Shown piece by piece: positions 45,110 through 56,597 of a DNA stretch of 64,000 nt. The DNA lies in assembly GCF_047663525.1 (NCBI RefSeq), contig NC_092617.1:2112501-2176500 (forward strand), read 5' to 3'. The notes under the pieces were generated by a model. That model did no database searches. It saw only the letters and a list, made by a program, of their open reading frames with translations, and was not told where the DNA came from. The translations under genes and the position numbers were made by a program. This DNA is from Anas platyrhynchos (taxonomy: Eukaryota; Chordata; Aves; Anseriformes; Anatidae). Position 1 is the stretch's first letter; the number at the start of each line of letters is the position of its first letter.

Positions 45110-45375
45110 ATGAGGAGGAAGAAATGTCCAGGGGAACAACTGGTCTTCCTGCTACAGACTGAGGCAAAGAAGGCATTAATTACCTCAGCCTTTACCTCAT
45201 CTCTTGGCACCAGGTTTCCCCTCACATCCAATAATTTATGATGATTCTTAATCCTCTTTTATTTGAAGTATTTATATAAGCAGTGTTTATTGTCTTTGAC
45301 AGGAATGGATTGATTAAGCTCCAGCTGGGCTTTGGCCCTTCTAACTTTGTCCTGCACAGCCCCATAACATTTAGG
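45110..45375 (-). mobile_element. CR1-type linker fragment
   Basis: Minus-strand frames read KAQLELNQSIPVKDNKHCLY and, after a frame break, LVPRDEVKAEVINAFFASVC. These fit the endonuclease to RT linker of avian CR1 elements. Both LINE ends are missing. Confidence 0.7.
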
Positions 45376-45514
45376 ACACAGTTGCAGAGAAAATGACAGC
45401 ATGCATGGGAATGAAGCACAGAAAAAGTAGAATCTGGCAGCCTTCCACGCATTACCATTCTGTGACTGTGTTGCAGTCCCATTCAACTGGTTACTCCTGT
45501 ATTATCCAAACGCT

Positions 45515-45605
45515 GGTTAGTGGAGGACTAGCTAGTGTTAGGTCAGAGGTTGGACTCGATGATCTTGAGGTCTCTTCCAACCTAGACAATTCTGTGTGAT
45601 TCTGT
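45515..45605 (+). mobile_element. CR1-type 3' end fragment
   Basis: GGTTGGACTCGATGATCTTG, then CTCTTCCAACCTAG and a terminal GTGTGATTCTGTG. Related to 35338-35432. Confidence 0.75.
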
Positions 45606-46525
45606 GTCCCCTGTACCTCCCAATGCTGCTGTCTTGTCAGAGACAGCAAAATCACATGAAGGCTGAACTGTCTGCCTTCAGACAGGAACAGCTGACAGAA
45701 CACAGCATCAGTGTGTTGGGAGCTTGAGAAACTACAGGATTTTGTCTAAAGAAACCTCTAGACATTTACAAGGAGAAGAGCACAGTCCTGAACGAGAGAG
45801 AGAGAGTAACGCCACACATCAGAGCAGACTGGGACACTGCTGAGTACACAGGAGGAGGAGGGCCTGGGCACCACGAGGGATGTCATACAAGCAGTGGTGC
45901 CTGCTCAGCAGGAACCAGGCCAACTTCGTACAGAGCTGCCTTCTGAGGAGCATGGCCACCAAGAAGATCTGAGTTACCATACTCAGCTCTGATCCGGTAT
46001 GACACCACAAGGACAACTCTCTACAACTAACTAGTAACTCTCTACAACTAACCTGGTTTGGAGAGGAGCAAGGGCTATGGCAAGGTTCAAAGTCCCAGCA
46101 GGACCCAGGTCTTTGTGCCCATGGCTATGGCTGTTGTCTCTGCCACTGAGGCCTATGAGGAGACAGCTGATCATTAAAGCACCAGGGCCTCATTGCCTCC
46201 TCATCCCCAACCATGAACCAGGCAGGGGTCGTACCATTCTCCTGCACTTGGCCATGCACATCCCCATCTCCTACTGCCCCACAAAGAGCCCTGAGCAACC
46301 TGTAAAGGGAAGGGATCTCCCTTCCTATGGGCCAAGGGACAAGGCCTGACCCTTGTGCTTGGTGACACACATCCAGTTTTCCTACTCATCAGTGTCACCT
46401 TCACATTGCCTTTGTCTCCTTGTCCTCACTGCCTCCAGGGTTCTGCTCTAACGAGCTCCAAGGGAGGCTGTGTCAGTGCTGGCCCTCAGGGGGACACTGC
46501 AGGAAACTTGCACTTGACTTGGACT
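45606..46525 (-). repeat. Duplicated DNA, lead of block A and neighbours
   Basis: 45830-46180 is an inverted, diverged match to the lead at 7961-8110 and 13431-13600 (CCATGGCTATGGCTGTTGTC near 46119). 46180-46525 is not recognised. No gene seen. Confidence 0.45.
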
Positions 46526-47025
46526 TTTGGAGAGATGTCTTCAATTGTTTCTGAGTGCCTGAGGTTCGTGGGCTCATCAGCCAAGCCCCCAGAGGGGTGA
46601 TTGCAGTGCCTTGGGCTGGTGCTGTGCTGCTGAGCTGGGCCGGGCTTGTGGGATGGAGAAAACACATTTCAGAAAGTCCCACGAAGCAGACAGACAGCTG
46701 TGTCCAGGAGCAGCTCCTCTGCACAGTGCAGCAGGGTTGCGGGCTCTGGCTGCAGCTGGCATGGGGAGAGGAGAGAAGGAGAGAGGGCTTGGAGGCAGTT
46801 GGCAGTGGGAGGATGCTGAGAGCTGCCTGGAGAAGAAACCTGCACAGCCCTTGACAAGGTAAGGGTCTGGCTGCAGGGCCATGCAGCTGCAGGTTCTGGA
46901 AGGGTCTCGTGCTGGATCTTGTTTCTGGGAGGGCAGTGGGCAATGCAGTAGGCTTTGAGAGTCCTGCTGGGTTGTAGTGCAAGGCGAGGAAGTCTGGCAG
47001 AAGCCCCGTGGAGTGTCATAACCTA
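46526..47025 (-). repeat. Duplicated block G (minus copy)
   Basis: Inverted copy of 7490-7960 and 12960-13430. No gene seen. Confidence 0.65.
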
Positions 47026-47828
47026 GCTACCCCTGGTCAGATAAGACAGCGGTGGACAAGCCTCCTCCAGACTCTGCAGAGGGTGCAGCTGGGATATGGG
47101 ACACTCCAGATTTCATATATCCAGCTCTGTCTGTGGGGCATCCTCCTGGCTGCAGGCTGCTCTCCAGCAGGATGCAGTTCTCTTGTGGCATCCTTGTGTT
47201 ATCCAGGTGCCCCAAGGAGAAGACACCTCCATGCTAACACCATGGCCTTGCGTCCTGATGGCTGTCTGTGGGCAGCAGCAATGAGACCTGTCTAGGAGGG
47301 AAGAGCTGAGATCCTGATCAGTCCCCTGGAGAAAAGGTGAAGATTCTGTTCAGCTGCACTTGGAGTGGGGCTTCTCTGCTCTCAGCTGTCGCCTGTCTCT
47401 TCTCAGGGCAGCACCTGAGAGGGATGGTCCTGCAGCTCATAGAGGGGTAGCCCAGGGCAGCAGAGAACAGGACTGATGGGCAGAGCTGCTCTGCTCAGTC
47501 TTCCCCAGAGGACAAGTCCTTTGCCTCTTGGCACCCACAGGATATCACCTAGAGTGTGGAAGTAATGTCAGGGAGATCCGCCATCAAATACCTCTCCTAT
47601 GTGTTATATGGGCAACTAGGATAAAATAAAGTGAGGAAAATAGTTGCAGCTTTGCTCCACAATCAGCTCAGTTATTTGCAACAATACTGCAAAGCTCATT
47701 GGTCTGACATTTTTCTGACTTTGAGTTATCCATCCTTCTGTTTTATTTCCTATTTTCCTCAGAGAAGTCTGTTCTAACATTGCTCTGCCTTCTCCTCTTC
47801 AACAGAGAAGCAAGTAGAAAGTCAGAGA
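47026..47828 (+). promoter_or_regulatory. OR leader region with splice acceptor
   Basis: Inverted copy of 12140-12960. A strong pyrimidine tract ends TCTTCAACAG (AG at 47804-47805), 23 bases before the ATG and with no ATG between. The non-coding 5' exon is not identified. Confidence 0.5.
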
Positions 47829-48770
47829 ATGCCCAACATCAGCTCTGTGAGTGAGTTCCTCCTGCTGGCATTCGCAGACACGCGCGAGCTGCAGCTCCTG
47901 CACTTCGTGCTCTTCCTGAGCATCTACCTGGCTGCCCTCCTGGGCAACGGCCTCATCCTCAGCGCCGTGGCCTGCGACCACCACCTCCACACCCCCATGT
48001 ACTTCTTCCTCCTCAACCTCACCCTCCTCGACCTGGGCTGCATCTCCACCACTCTGCCCAAAGCCATGGCCAATGCCCTCTGGGACACCAGGGCCATCTC
48101 CTATCAAGGATGTGTTGCCCAAGTACTTTTTTTAGTCTTCTTTTTTGATGCAGAGTTTTCCCTTCTCACCGTCATGGCCTACGACCGCTACGTTGCCATC
48201 TGCAAGCCCCTGCACTACGGGAGCCTCCTGGGCAGCAGAGCTTGTGCCCAGATGGCAGCAGCTGCCTGGGGCAGTGGCTTTCTCAACGCTGTCCTGCACA
48301 CGGCCAACACATTTTCCCTTCCCATCTGCCAAAGCAATGTTGTGGACCAGTTCTTCTGTGAAATCCCCCAGATCCTCAAGCTCTCCTGCTCAGATTCCTA
48401 TCTCAGAGAAGTTTGGGCAATTCTATTTAGCATTTTGTTAGCATTTGGTTGTTTTGTTTTCATTGTGGTGTCCTATGTGCAGATCTTCAGGGCAGTGCTG
48501 AGGATGCCCTCTGAGCAGGGCCGACACAAAGCCTTTTCCATGTGCCTCCCTCACCTGGTTGTCACCTCCTTGATGATCAGCACTTCCATCTTTGCCTACC
48601 TGAAGCCCCCCTCCATTTCCTCCCCATCCCTGGACCTGGTGGTCACACTTCTGTACACTGTGGTTCCTCCAGTAGCAAACCCACTCATCTACAGCTTGAG
48701 GAACCGGGAACTAAGGGATTCCATCAGGACTCTACTTGAGGACACACATCGTCAGCAAATTCACCTATAA
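47829..48770 (+). CDS. Olfactory receptor, family 14-like, intact
   Basis: 313-aa receptor starting MPNISSVSEF. It has the Asn3 site, GN in TM1, LHTPMY, MAYDRY, Cys95 and Cys177, SYVQIF and NPLIYSLRN. The TM6 entry reads KAFSMCLPHL (Met for Thr), a small departure from its neighbours. TM5 (WAILFSILLAFGCFVFI) and the long C-tail are shared with the OR at 11198, while TM3 (VLFLVFFFDAEFSLLTV) is its own. Thus the pair descends from one gene in the inverted duplication, with TM3 diverged or converted since. Confidence 0.96.
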   Translation: MPNISSVSEFLLLAFADTRELQLLHFVLFLSIYLAALLGNGLILSAVACDHHLHTPMYFFLLNLTLLDLGCISTTLPKAMANALWDTRAISYQGCVAQVLFLVFFFDAEFSLLTVMAYDRYVAICKPLHYGSLLGSRACAQMAAAAWGSGFLNAVLHTANTFSLPICQSNVVDQFFCEIPQILKLSCSDSYLREVWAILFSILLAFGCFVFIVVSYVQIFRAVLRMPSEQGRHKAFSMCLPHLVVTSLMISTSIFAYLKPPSISSPSLDLVVTLLYTVVPPVANPLIYSLRNRELRDSIRTLLEDTHRQQIHL

Positions 48771-51700
48771 TACTATGCCTAATATTAGAAATCTCAGCTA
48801 TTCTCAGAAAGAAAATAATATGATGTCTTCTATTAATAAATGTGTGTATTATTATTTTCTCTCATTATTTCACTTTTGATTAAATATTATTCCTAGCCCC
48901 CTACAAGTCAATTATTTTCCTGTAGAAGATGGCTTCCTGTGTAGATAAACCTAATGAGAAAGCCATCAGAAATGCATTGGTCTGAGCTGCAATCTCTTCC
49001 AAACTTTTCTGGAGCTGGGAGAGCAGCCCCAGCATGCAGGAGGAGCTCGAGACCAAGAGCCCAGCTGCCACACGCAGAAGCAGCCCCAGTGGCCCTCAGG
49101 GCTGCCCCTCACTGCCCGCTGGGCTCTGCCTCTCTGCTGCCTTCGGGTCGGGGCTGCTGCTTCCCTGGAGCCATGGCCATGGCCAGCAGCAGGAAGTGGC
49201 CTTTTCACTGCTTCTTTCTTTTTGGTTCTTCATTGCTTTCTTGTGCTCTTGTATCTGTCTTAGTCTCGAGGTCTCATATGCATTGATGACAGTCCTGTTG
49301 TCTTTGCAGTGTCTGTGTCTGCAGGCAGCAGCAGGCACTGTGCAGCCCTGGGTAACAACTGGCCTACCTGCTAGCACCTCAGTAGCAAGTGGGTCTTGCT
49401 CAGGGCAAACCCAGGATCCTGGACACCTCTTCCAAATGTGCTATCAGAAATAGAGCCAAGAGTTTGCTCCCTGCTCTTCTGTTTTCTGGGGTTTGTCATG
49501 AAGTGAGGGACAGAGGCTGAAAGCCCCAGGGTGGTCCCTGAGGAACCAAGGGCTAGGCCAAGAACTCCCTTTGTGGCAGCACATGCCCAAATAGACAACA
49601 CTGCCCACTGCAGTCTGTCAGATGGCCAATGTCAGCCTGGAGATGTCAGGAGATCTGCAGGGACAGGGTGCTCAGTGGGTAGTGATTAGAACCTCATAAA
49701 ACGTGTGACCATGCAAAGAAGGGTCTGGTAAAGGAAAAGGGGAATCTGAGGATTCGATGGGCTAAAGGAAGGCTCTGCAATGCCAGAAGACGTGGTGGAG
49801 AGCCAGCAGGTGAAGGCCCGTAAGACTGCAAAGCAACAGTGAAGACCCTCCTTATAGGCTTCTGGGCCAGGTCTGGTGCAGCACTCACCTGCCCTTTGTG
49901 CCCTCAGACACACCCCATGGCCCTGCCCAGCACTGCCCTGTGCTGCTGAGCCATCAGGGCAGATGGAAAGGGGCTCAGCCGCAGAGATCCCCATGGACAT
50001 AGGTCTCCTGCCCAGCCTGATCAGCACAGGCAAAGGGGAGAGCTGTGGGGGTCCTAGAGCACCACAGCCCCTGGCTCTCACAGCAGCACCGCCAGCTTGG
50101 GGCCCTGCAGGGAGCACAGGGCAGGAAGCAGCAATGGCTGGCCAGGCCAGCACAGACACACTGCCCTGGACAAGGCTCTCTGGGAGCAGGGATGGCCCTG
50201 GGGAAGAGCAGGGCAGCATTTCTGGGCCTGCACTGATGGGGAAAGGGCAAAGGGAAAGCTCTTTGTGCAGGCCCCTGCTCGGGGCAGGCTGCTCTGTGGC
50301 TGGGCCAGGCCTCTTGTGCTGGCCTGGGGAGCGGGGCTGGCCCTGCGGGGCACAGGCACTGTGTGCTGGGGATCTGCCAGGCAAGAGAGCAGAGCTCCTG
50401 CAGCTTCACGGACCTCCATCTCCTGGCTCCACGGACACCTCCTTGCTCCATGCATCCAGCAGATAAACACCTATCAGCCACCTGCTTTCTCTTCTTCTAG
50501 AGGAACTGGGGACAGAACAGCAAAACGAAGTAAAACTCACGAATTGTGAGCCACAGAGGGCCCTGATGCTGTGCAAGAAATGCTCAAAAACAGCAACCAC
50601 AACTGTGGGTGACCATCACTGGTCACACAACCAAAACACAGTACCACAAGGGGCTGCTTTGCAGAGAGTAACTCCATCCCAGACACAGCCAGTACAGGGT
50701 CCCTGATGGACAAGAAGACTCCCTCTGTACTCTGGAAGGAGCCAGGAAGGTGCTAATAAGCACCAGGACAATTGAGGAAGCCCAAAAGCCCTTCTGAAGG
50801 GTCACTGAGTGCCACCTGAGAGGCAGTGCTGGGCAGTGGGGAGGGCCAGGAGAAAGACTTGGGTGAAAGCTGTGAGAAACAGAGACACTCAGGGCTTTAG
50901 CAGCTGTCTGTGGATGGAGGAGGAGGACGAGGTCACTCCTGGGACTAGGCCAGGGCTGAAGGTACCCGCATGAAGCTGGGCTGATGGAGAAGTGTCCACC
51001 TTGCATGTGTGCCTCAGCCTGGGAGCAGGGGCCTGCCCACGGTGCAGGATGGCTGGGCTGTGCTCAGCCATGCCCCAGGAGATGACCTTGCTCTCTTCCT
51101 CCCCACCACTCCCAACATGGGGCAGGCCCTCAGGAAACACCCCTGAGCCTGGAGATGCACCAACCTGCTGCAGTGAGGTGCCACTACTGCAGGGGAAGAG
51201 GGGAGGCTTGGAGAGACCCGTGGGGTCTGTGGGCAAGAGTGGTGTGGCCAGGGAACTGAGTGCCTGGGAAAAGTTACCCTGGAGCCATAGGAGCCATTCT
51301 GGAAAGAAAACTTGTAGGCAGGAACAGCATTTTTGTGATGGTGCTGAGCTGCTAGGCACATTGTGCAGGGTGCTCTGATGGACATTTGTGTCCTTTTCCA
51401 TCGTGTCTTAAGTGACGCTTTTCTCAGAAATAGAGTAGCCAATAGAGGTGTGATGGATACGCTGAGATCATGCAAGCCTACAAAAAGCTGATCCCAGTGA
51501 GATGACTGATTTGGGGAGGTCAGGAGAAGAATGGACAGGAGACATGTGAGATTTGGGGGAGGGAATAGGGGCATGGCCAGCAGAAATTAAGGAGTTTGTA
51601 GAGGTAAGTTAGTTCAGGTTATTCTGATGCTGCAGTAACCTTGACCTAAAAGAATCATATGTGGCCCTTCCCCACTTTCAACCAGTAACCTTAATTCAAA

Positions 51701-52375
51701 AATCTAAATGCTACTCCACACCCTGACAGGAATCCACTACTCCAATGTCTGAACTCAAAGGTTCCCTTGAAGTCGAAACTCAGCCCATAGCCTCTTTCTC
51801 TTAACGTTTCTCTATTGCTCACCCTGATCCCTGACCTTAACGCTAAGGAGTTTTGTGTCCTTTTCCATTTTGTCTTAAGTGACGCTTTTCTTAGGAATAG
51901 GGTAGCCAACAGAGCACTGACAGTCTAAGATCATGAAAGGCATCATAAGCATGCCCCTAAAAAGATAACTGATATGGGGAAATCAGGAGAAGCCTGGCCA
52001 AGAGAAATGTAACACTGAGAGGAGGGAATAGGGGCTTGGACAGCCAAAATTAAGGATGTTGTAAGAGGGTTCAGGTTATGCTGATGCAGCTGTAATCGTG
52101 ACTTAAAATAGTCATACAAGGCTATTCCCCAGCTTCAACCTGTAAACTTATTTCCTAAAACTACATGCTACTCAGCACCCTGACAGGAATCCACTACTCT
52201 AATGAGTGACCTCAACGTACCCCTGGAAGACAAAACTCAGCCCATAGCCGCTTCCCCTAGCTCTTACACTCTTAATCACTCTGATCTCTGCCCTTAATAC
52301 TAGCATTAAAATGGTCTATTTAACACTAGAAAACTGCTTAAGAGACCTAAAGAAAACCCTAACTCCAAATAAATG
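48771..52375. repeat. 3' flank of OR: blocks D, E, C and doubled B
   Basis: After an AT-rich tail: D (48960-49680), E (49830-50520), C inverted (50620-51330), then two B-type segments in a row (51340-51845 and 51850-52375). The join near 51845 repeats the TGTCTTAAGTGACGCTTTTC phrase already present at 51402. No gene seen. Confidence 0.6.
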
Positions 52376-53035
52376 TGAGGGGCCATGGACCTGATCAGCT
52401 TGTGGGCCACAAGGAGGAGATGGGTGCAAATGCTGTGATGAGCTCAGCTCTGCCTCAGGATCTCCTGCCCCAGCAGGAGGAATGTGACTGTGGCAGGGAT
52501 TGTGAGGTCACTTCTGTCTCTGCACTTCATAGGGCAGCAGCAGGAATGTGTCACAGAAAGGGACTGTGAGGTCACTTGTGTCTGTAGGTGGCAGGTCACC
52601 CTTGACATAGACCTGGGAGTTGCACTTTTGGGCTGACATGTGGCAGTGGCCCTGCTAGGCCAGCAGAAGGCACCTGCTTGGCATGCTGACTGGGGGATCC
52701 CCTCTGCCTCCAGACCCAGGAGGACCCAGACAGAAAGAAGGCCCCCAGATGGGTTGTCCTGTCCCTTCTGCTTGAGTCCATGAGTGGGCAGCAGCAGGCC
52801 CCTGGCTTGGAAGCTGCTGTTGAGGTGACTTGTGTCTGGTTGGCTGAGAGGCTGCAAGGAGCCTGCTGGGTTGGGATGCCTACTTCAGGAGGGGTTTCTT
52901 CCCTGATGGAGCTTCCTTTGGTAGTAAGAAAGAGCAGGAGAGAAAAACTTGCCACAAAGTGTGCCCTGGAAGGTTTGCGCTGGCCCTGAGGAGGAAGAAA
53001 TGTCCCTCAAAGGGTCGTGCTGTAGTGCCACAGGT
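52376..53035 (-). repeat. Duplicated block A (minus copy)
   Basis: Inverted copy of 8115-8610. A gap near 52790 removes the GCCTTGCAGCTTCTTG part that other copies carry. No gene seen. Confidence 0.65.
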
Positions 53036-54499
53036 CACCCTCTGATCAGACCATGGCTTTGTGTTTCAAGGAACAGCTGGTGAGGGCTGACGAGACATGA
53101 GTTAAAGCAAGGGATGAGAGCAAAGTGTTGAACAGAGATGGGTGTCTGCAAACTTCAAGGAAATAAGACAAATTGTGGGATAGCGTACGAAAAGCTACAG
53201 AGGAGAAGGCAGAGGGTGCTGGCAAGAATAGAAGGTCCCAACAGCCCTGAAGGTTTTGTCACCTTGGCTAGAGCTTATGAGGAGAGATGTTATACTCGTT
53301 GAAATGGGGCCTCATTGATTCCTTTCATCCCTGTGCAGCACCTCAGAGGTGTCATAGCAGTGTTCTTCTCATTGCATCACACTGCCCACCACATCCCACA
53401 GACCCCAGGAACAGCCTTCAGCCGGACGTGGGGATGCCGGATCTCCTCTCCAGTTCTAGGGGTCAGGCATTTGCTCTTCTTCTTCACCAAATCGAACCAA
53501 GATTTTTCTCAGCACATTGCTTTGCCTGTCTGTAACCATGGCCTCCAATTAGCTGCCCTAAGAAGTCCCTGGGGGGGCTTTGTTAGTAACAGCCCTCAGT
53601 GGGGCCCATTAATACTCCAAGTCACTTCAACTTTTCCTTCTGACTTTACTTTCTCTAGCAGTTGCATCATTCACCTCTCAGTACCTGAGCTTCATAGACT
53701 CAGCACCACAATACACCATGGAACTCATTAAAATGCAGAAACTCCTAACATCTCTTCCATAGTTGTCTTCAAGCCTTCACGCCTTGTGCAGCTAATTGCA
53801 GAGCTTGCAAGATGTAATTAAGGAAGAAGATTTCAAAGAGCAACCACTAAAAATATTTTCTTGTTTCAAAGGCTGAATTTTGCTGCATTTCAATTTAGAG
53901 CGTCATTATCCTATTGCTATTAATCCAGGGTGAGTACTTTGGAGACCTTCATTGGGAGGAAGCGCAGAGTGTGCTGGTCTGACAGCTCCACTGCCAGCAG
54001 TGGTCTTTGTCCCTGTAAGTGCAGCCCAGCCCACACATGAAACCCTTTCTAAGATAGGTCAGGGGTGTCTTCAGATAAAATTAAATAAATAAAATTAAAA
54101 TAAAATAAAAATAAAATAAAATAAAATAAAAAAATAAATAAAATAAAATAAAATGAAATAAAATAAAATAATAAAATAAAATAAGATTGAAATGACCATT
54201 GGATCCTGAGAAATTCAGCCTGAATCTCAGTAGACACCTGGAAATTCATGGACTCTCTTAGATCATCTGTGAAAAACTCAGGATGAAAAATAAAGAAAAT
54301 ATATCTTTATTGGCTGTAGCTGTACCCATGAGATTGGCCTCTTTGGGGAAATTGTCCCTTTCCAGGCACAGAAACCTACATTGGGTAGAGTGAAAAGAGC
54401 TGCCCAGTCAATGGAGTAGGGCAAAGTCCTACTTCCTGTGCTACAGATGCAGAAGGCAAAAAGAATTGCATTGTGCCTGACACTACTCTGGGACGTGTC
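53036..54499 (-). repeat. Duplicated flank block F (minus copy)
   Basis: Inverted copy of 2086-3535 and parallel to 23736-25143, with the microsatellite at 54075-54184. No gene seen. Confidence 0.65.
54075..54184 (+). repeat. (AAATA)n microsatellite, longest copy
   Basis: About 110 bp of AAATA/AAAT units, with a few ATT and ATG interruptions. Same locus in block F as 2460-2498 and 24761-24837. Confidence 0.9.
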
Positions 54500-55090
54500 A
54501 CCCAAGTCAGGCAACTTTACCTTAGTGCTGACAAGTCCATTACTAAAGCACGCTCCAAAGCTCTACATCTACCCCTTGGCTCTCCAGTCAATGACCCAGC
54601 TCATGGATGGCAACCAGGGAGTCTCGGTTAGTGCAACGCTGCCTCAGGTCCTCCACCATGGTAGCCATTGGCACCTGCTGTTCTTCAACCCTCAGCAAAC
54701 CCCCAACAGAAGCGTTCTGTGGAAGGCCAAGCAAGGTAGACAACTGTTTCATGTCCTTTGTCTCCAAGGCAACTATGCCAAAGCTCCAGCAGTAGTGCCC
54801 TCTTGGAACTTTGAATTACCCTCTTCTGAGACAGTCTATGCCGAGGATGCACATAGCCTCTGGGCCAGTCCCAATGGGGTGCTTTGGCCATTCCTTCCCT
54901 GTTAGACTCACTTCAGCCTCCAGTACAGTTAACTGTTGGGATCCCCCTGTCACTCCAGAAATACAGGTGGGTTCCGCCTCTTTCTAGCTTGATGGCATTA
55001 GCGTACTCTGTGCACCAGTGTGCAGTAGAGCCTAATACATTTGTGGGTCTGATGTGCCAGGCCATTATATATACATAGTCCAGTAAACCC
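54500..55090 (-). mobile_element. ERVL-like pol fragment, uninterrupted copy
   Basis: Minus-strand counterpart of the two plus pieces 460-656 and 1800-2085, with no insert between them. One minus frame near 54605-54760 stays open across the RT-upstream part that has a one-base insertion in the left copy. Stops elsewhere make it non-functional. Confidence 0.5.
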
Positions 55091-55144
55091 GATTGTCCAG
55101 GAACACTAGATTGTCCAGTAGCCCTCAGAGGTGGGCCCCAGCAG

Positions 55145-55839
55145 AGACAAGGAGTCAAGGCAGTTGGGTGGGGGAAGCCAGAAGAAGCAGCCCAAGGGGT
55201 GGTGCTGCTTGTGAGGACACATTTGTGGCAGCAGCCTGAGTGGGCAGCAGCTGTGCGCAGGCGAGGGGAGGCCAGGAAGCGCATGCCAAGAGTGCTCCTG
55301 CCAGCAGAGCCAAGGCCGGAGCCGAGCCCAAAGGCAGAGGCAGGCCCAGGGCAGGGGGCTGCAAGGGCCGCGCTGAGCTCCCTGCTCCTGCAGCAGCCGC
55401 CCTGGCCCTCAGCATACGTGCTGTCAGGCTGCGGGGAGAGGATGAATGCCCTGGGCCCCCTTCCTGCTCTGCCCAGCCCAGCAAGGACCCAGAGCGGCCT
55501 CCTCTCCCCTGCCCTTGCAGCTCTGGGCTCCCTTGGCACAGCCCTGGCTCTGCAGCACCAAGCCCTGCTGGGAGCCCTCCCCTGCATGCTGCCACCACTC
55601 CCTGATGCTGCTGTTGCCCTTTGCCGGACACTGCCCAGCCCAGCCCAGCTCCTGCCCACCTCTCCCCAGCTCCCTGCCCTCTCCCCAGCCCAGCAGCCCA
55701 GGCTGTGCTGGCCCCAGGGCAGTGCCCAGTGCAGGCTGCTGCAGGGCTCTGGGCACGGCCACCACAGCCCCAGCCCCTCGCAAGGCACCGCAGCTGCTGG
55801 CACAAAGGCAGCTCTGGGCCTCTTTAGTGTCTCCTGGGC
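55145..55839 (-). repeat. GC-rich duplicated block
   Basis: 55145-55420 is the inverted copy of 1-260. 55420-55805 would continue beyond the left window edge. Minus-strand frames of 119, 216 and 296 codons overlap plus frames of 121 to 255 codons, which is typical of GC-rich DNA without stops. No domain is recognised. Confidence 0.5.
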
Positions 55840-56597
55840 TGGGGCGAACTATGGTGATGCTGGTCCATTATGCTGCCAGTCCATTAAGCTTTTCCTGCGA
55901 GACTCATTGGCTCTAGTCCTGGAAGCAGCATTGGAAGAGGCCTCCAGGTTTCTGGGTTTTCTGTGAGCAGTCCCTTGCATTATTGTTGTGCTAGCAGGGA
56001 GGCCAGCAGTGACCCAGGGCTCCACAGTGCCTGCTGCTGCCTGCAGGGATTGGGATGCCACTGCAGAGACAACAGGACTGTCACCAAGGTAGTCAAGATC
56101 TCAGAGCTAACCCAAACACAGGAGCACAAGAGAACAAACTGGAGGCCAAAAGAGAGCAGCAGTGAAAAGCCACTTCCTCCTGCTGGCCATGGCCATGGCT
56201 CCAGGGAAGCAGCAGCCCCGACCCGAAGGCAGCAGTGAGGCAGAGCCGGGGCTGCTCCTGCATGTGTCAGCTGGGCTCTTGGCCCTGAGCCCCTCCTGCA
56301 TGCTGGGGCTGCACTCCCACAGCTCCAGAGTAGATGGGAAGAGATGGCAGCTCAGACCAGTGAGGTTCTCATGCATTTTTTTATTGTCTATATCTACTGA
56401 GGAAGCCCAGTTCTATGGGTAAATTAGATAACCTGATCAAAGTAAATAAAATAATAAACAGGCAGGCTGCTAAGATTAATATTTAACTCAAGATGTTATC
56501 ATATATTTGCTAAACTAGTTCTAAATTATATTAGAAATGAAAGATTATCTCAACTCTTTTTGGATATGCTAGAAGAATGGATAAATTGATGAGACCT
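55840..56597 (-). repeat. 3' flank of OR with block D
   Basis: Block D (55970-56390), as at 10600-10990, here lacking a 45-bp GC-rich piece (between GAGGCAGAGCC and GGGGCTGCTCC). The rest is AT-rich tail. No gene seen. Confidence 0.6.
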
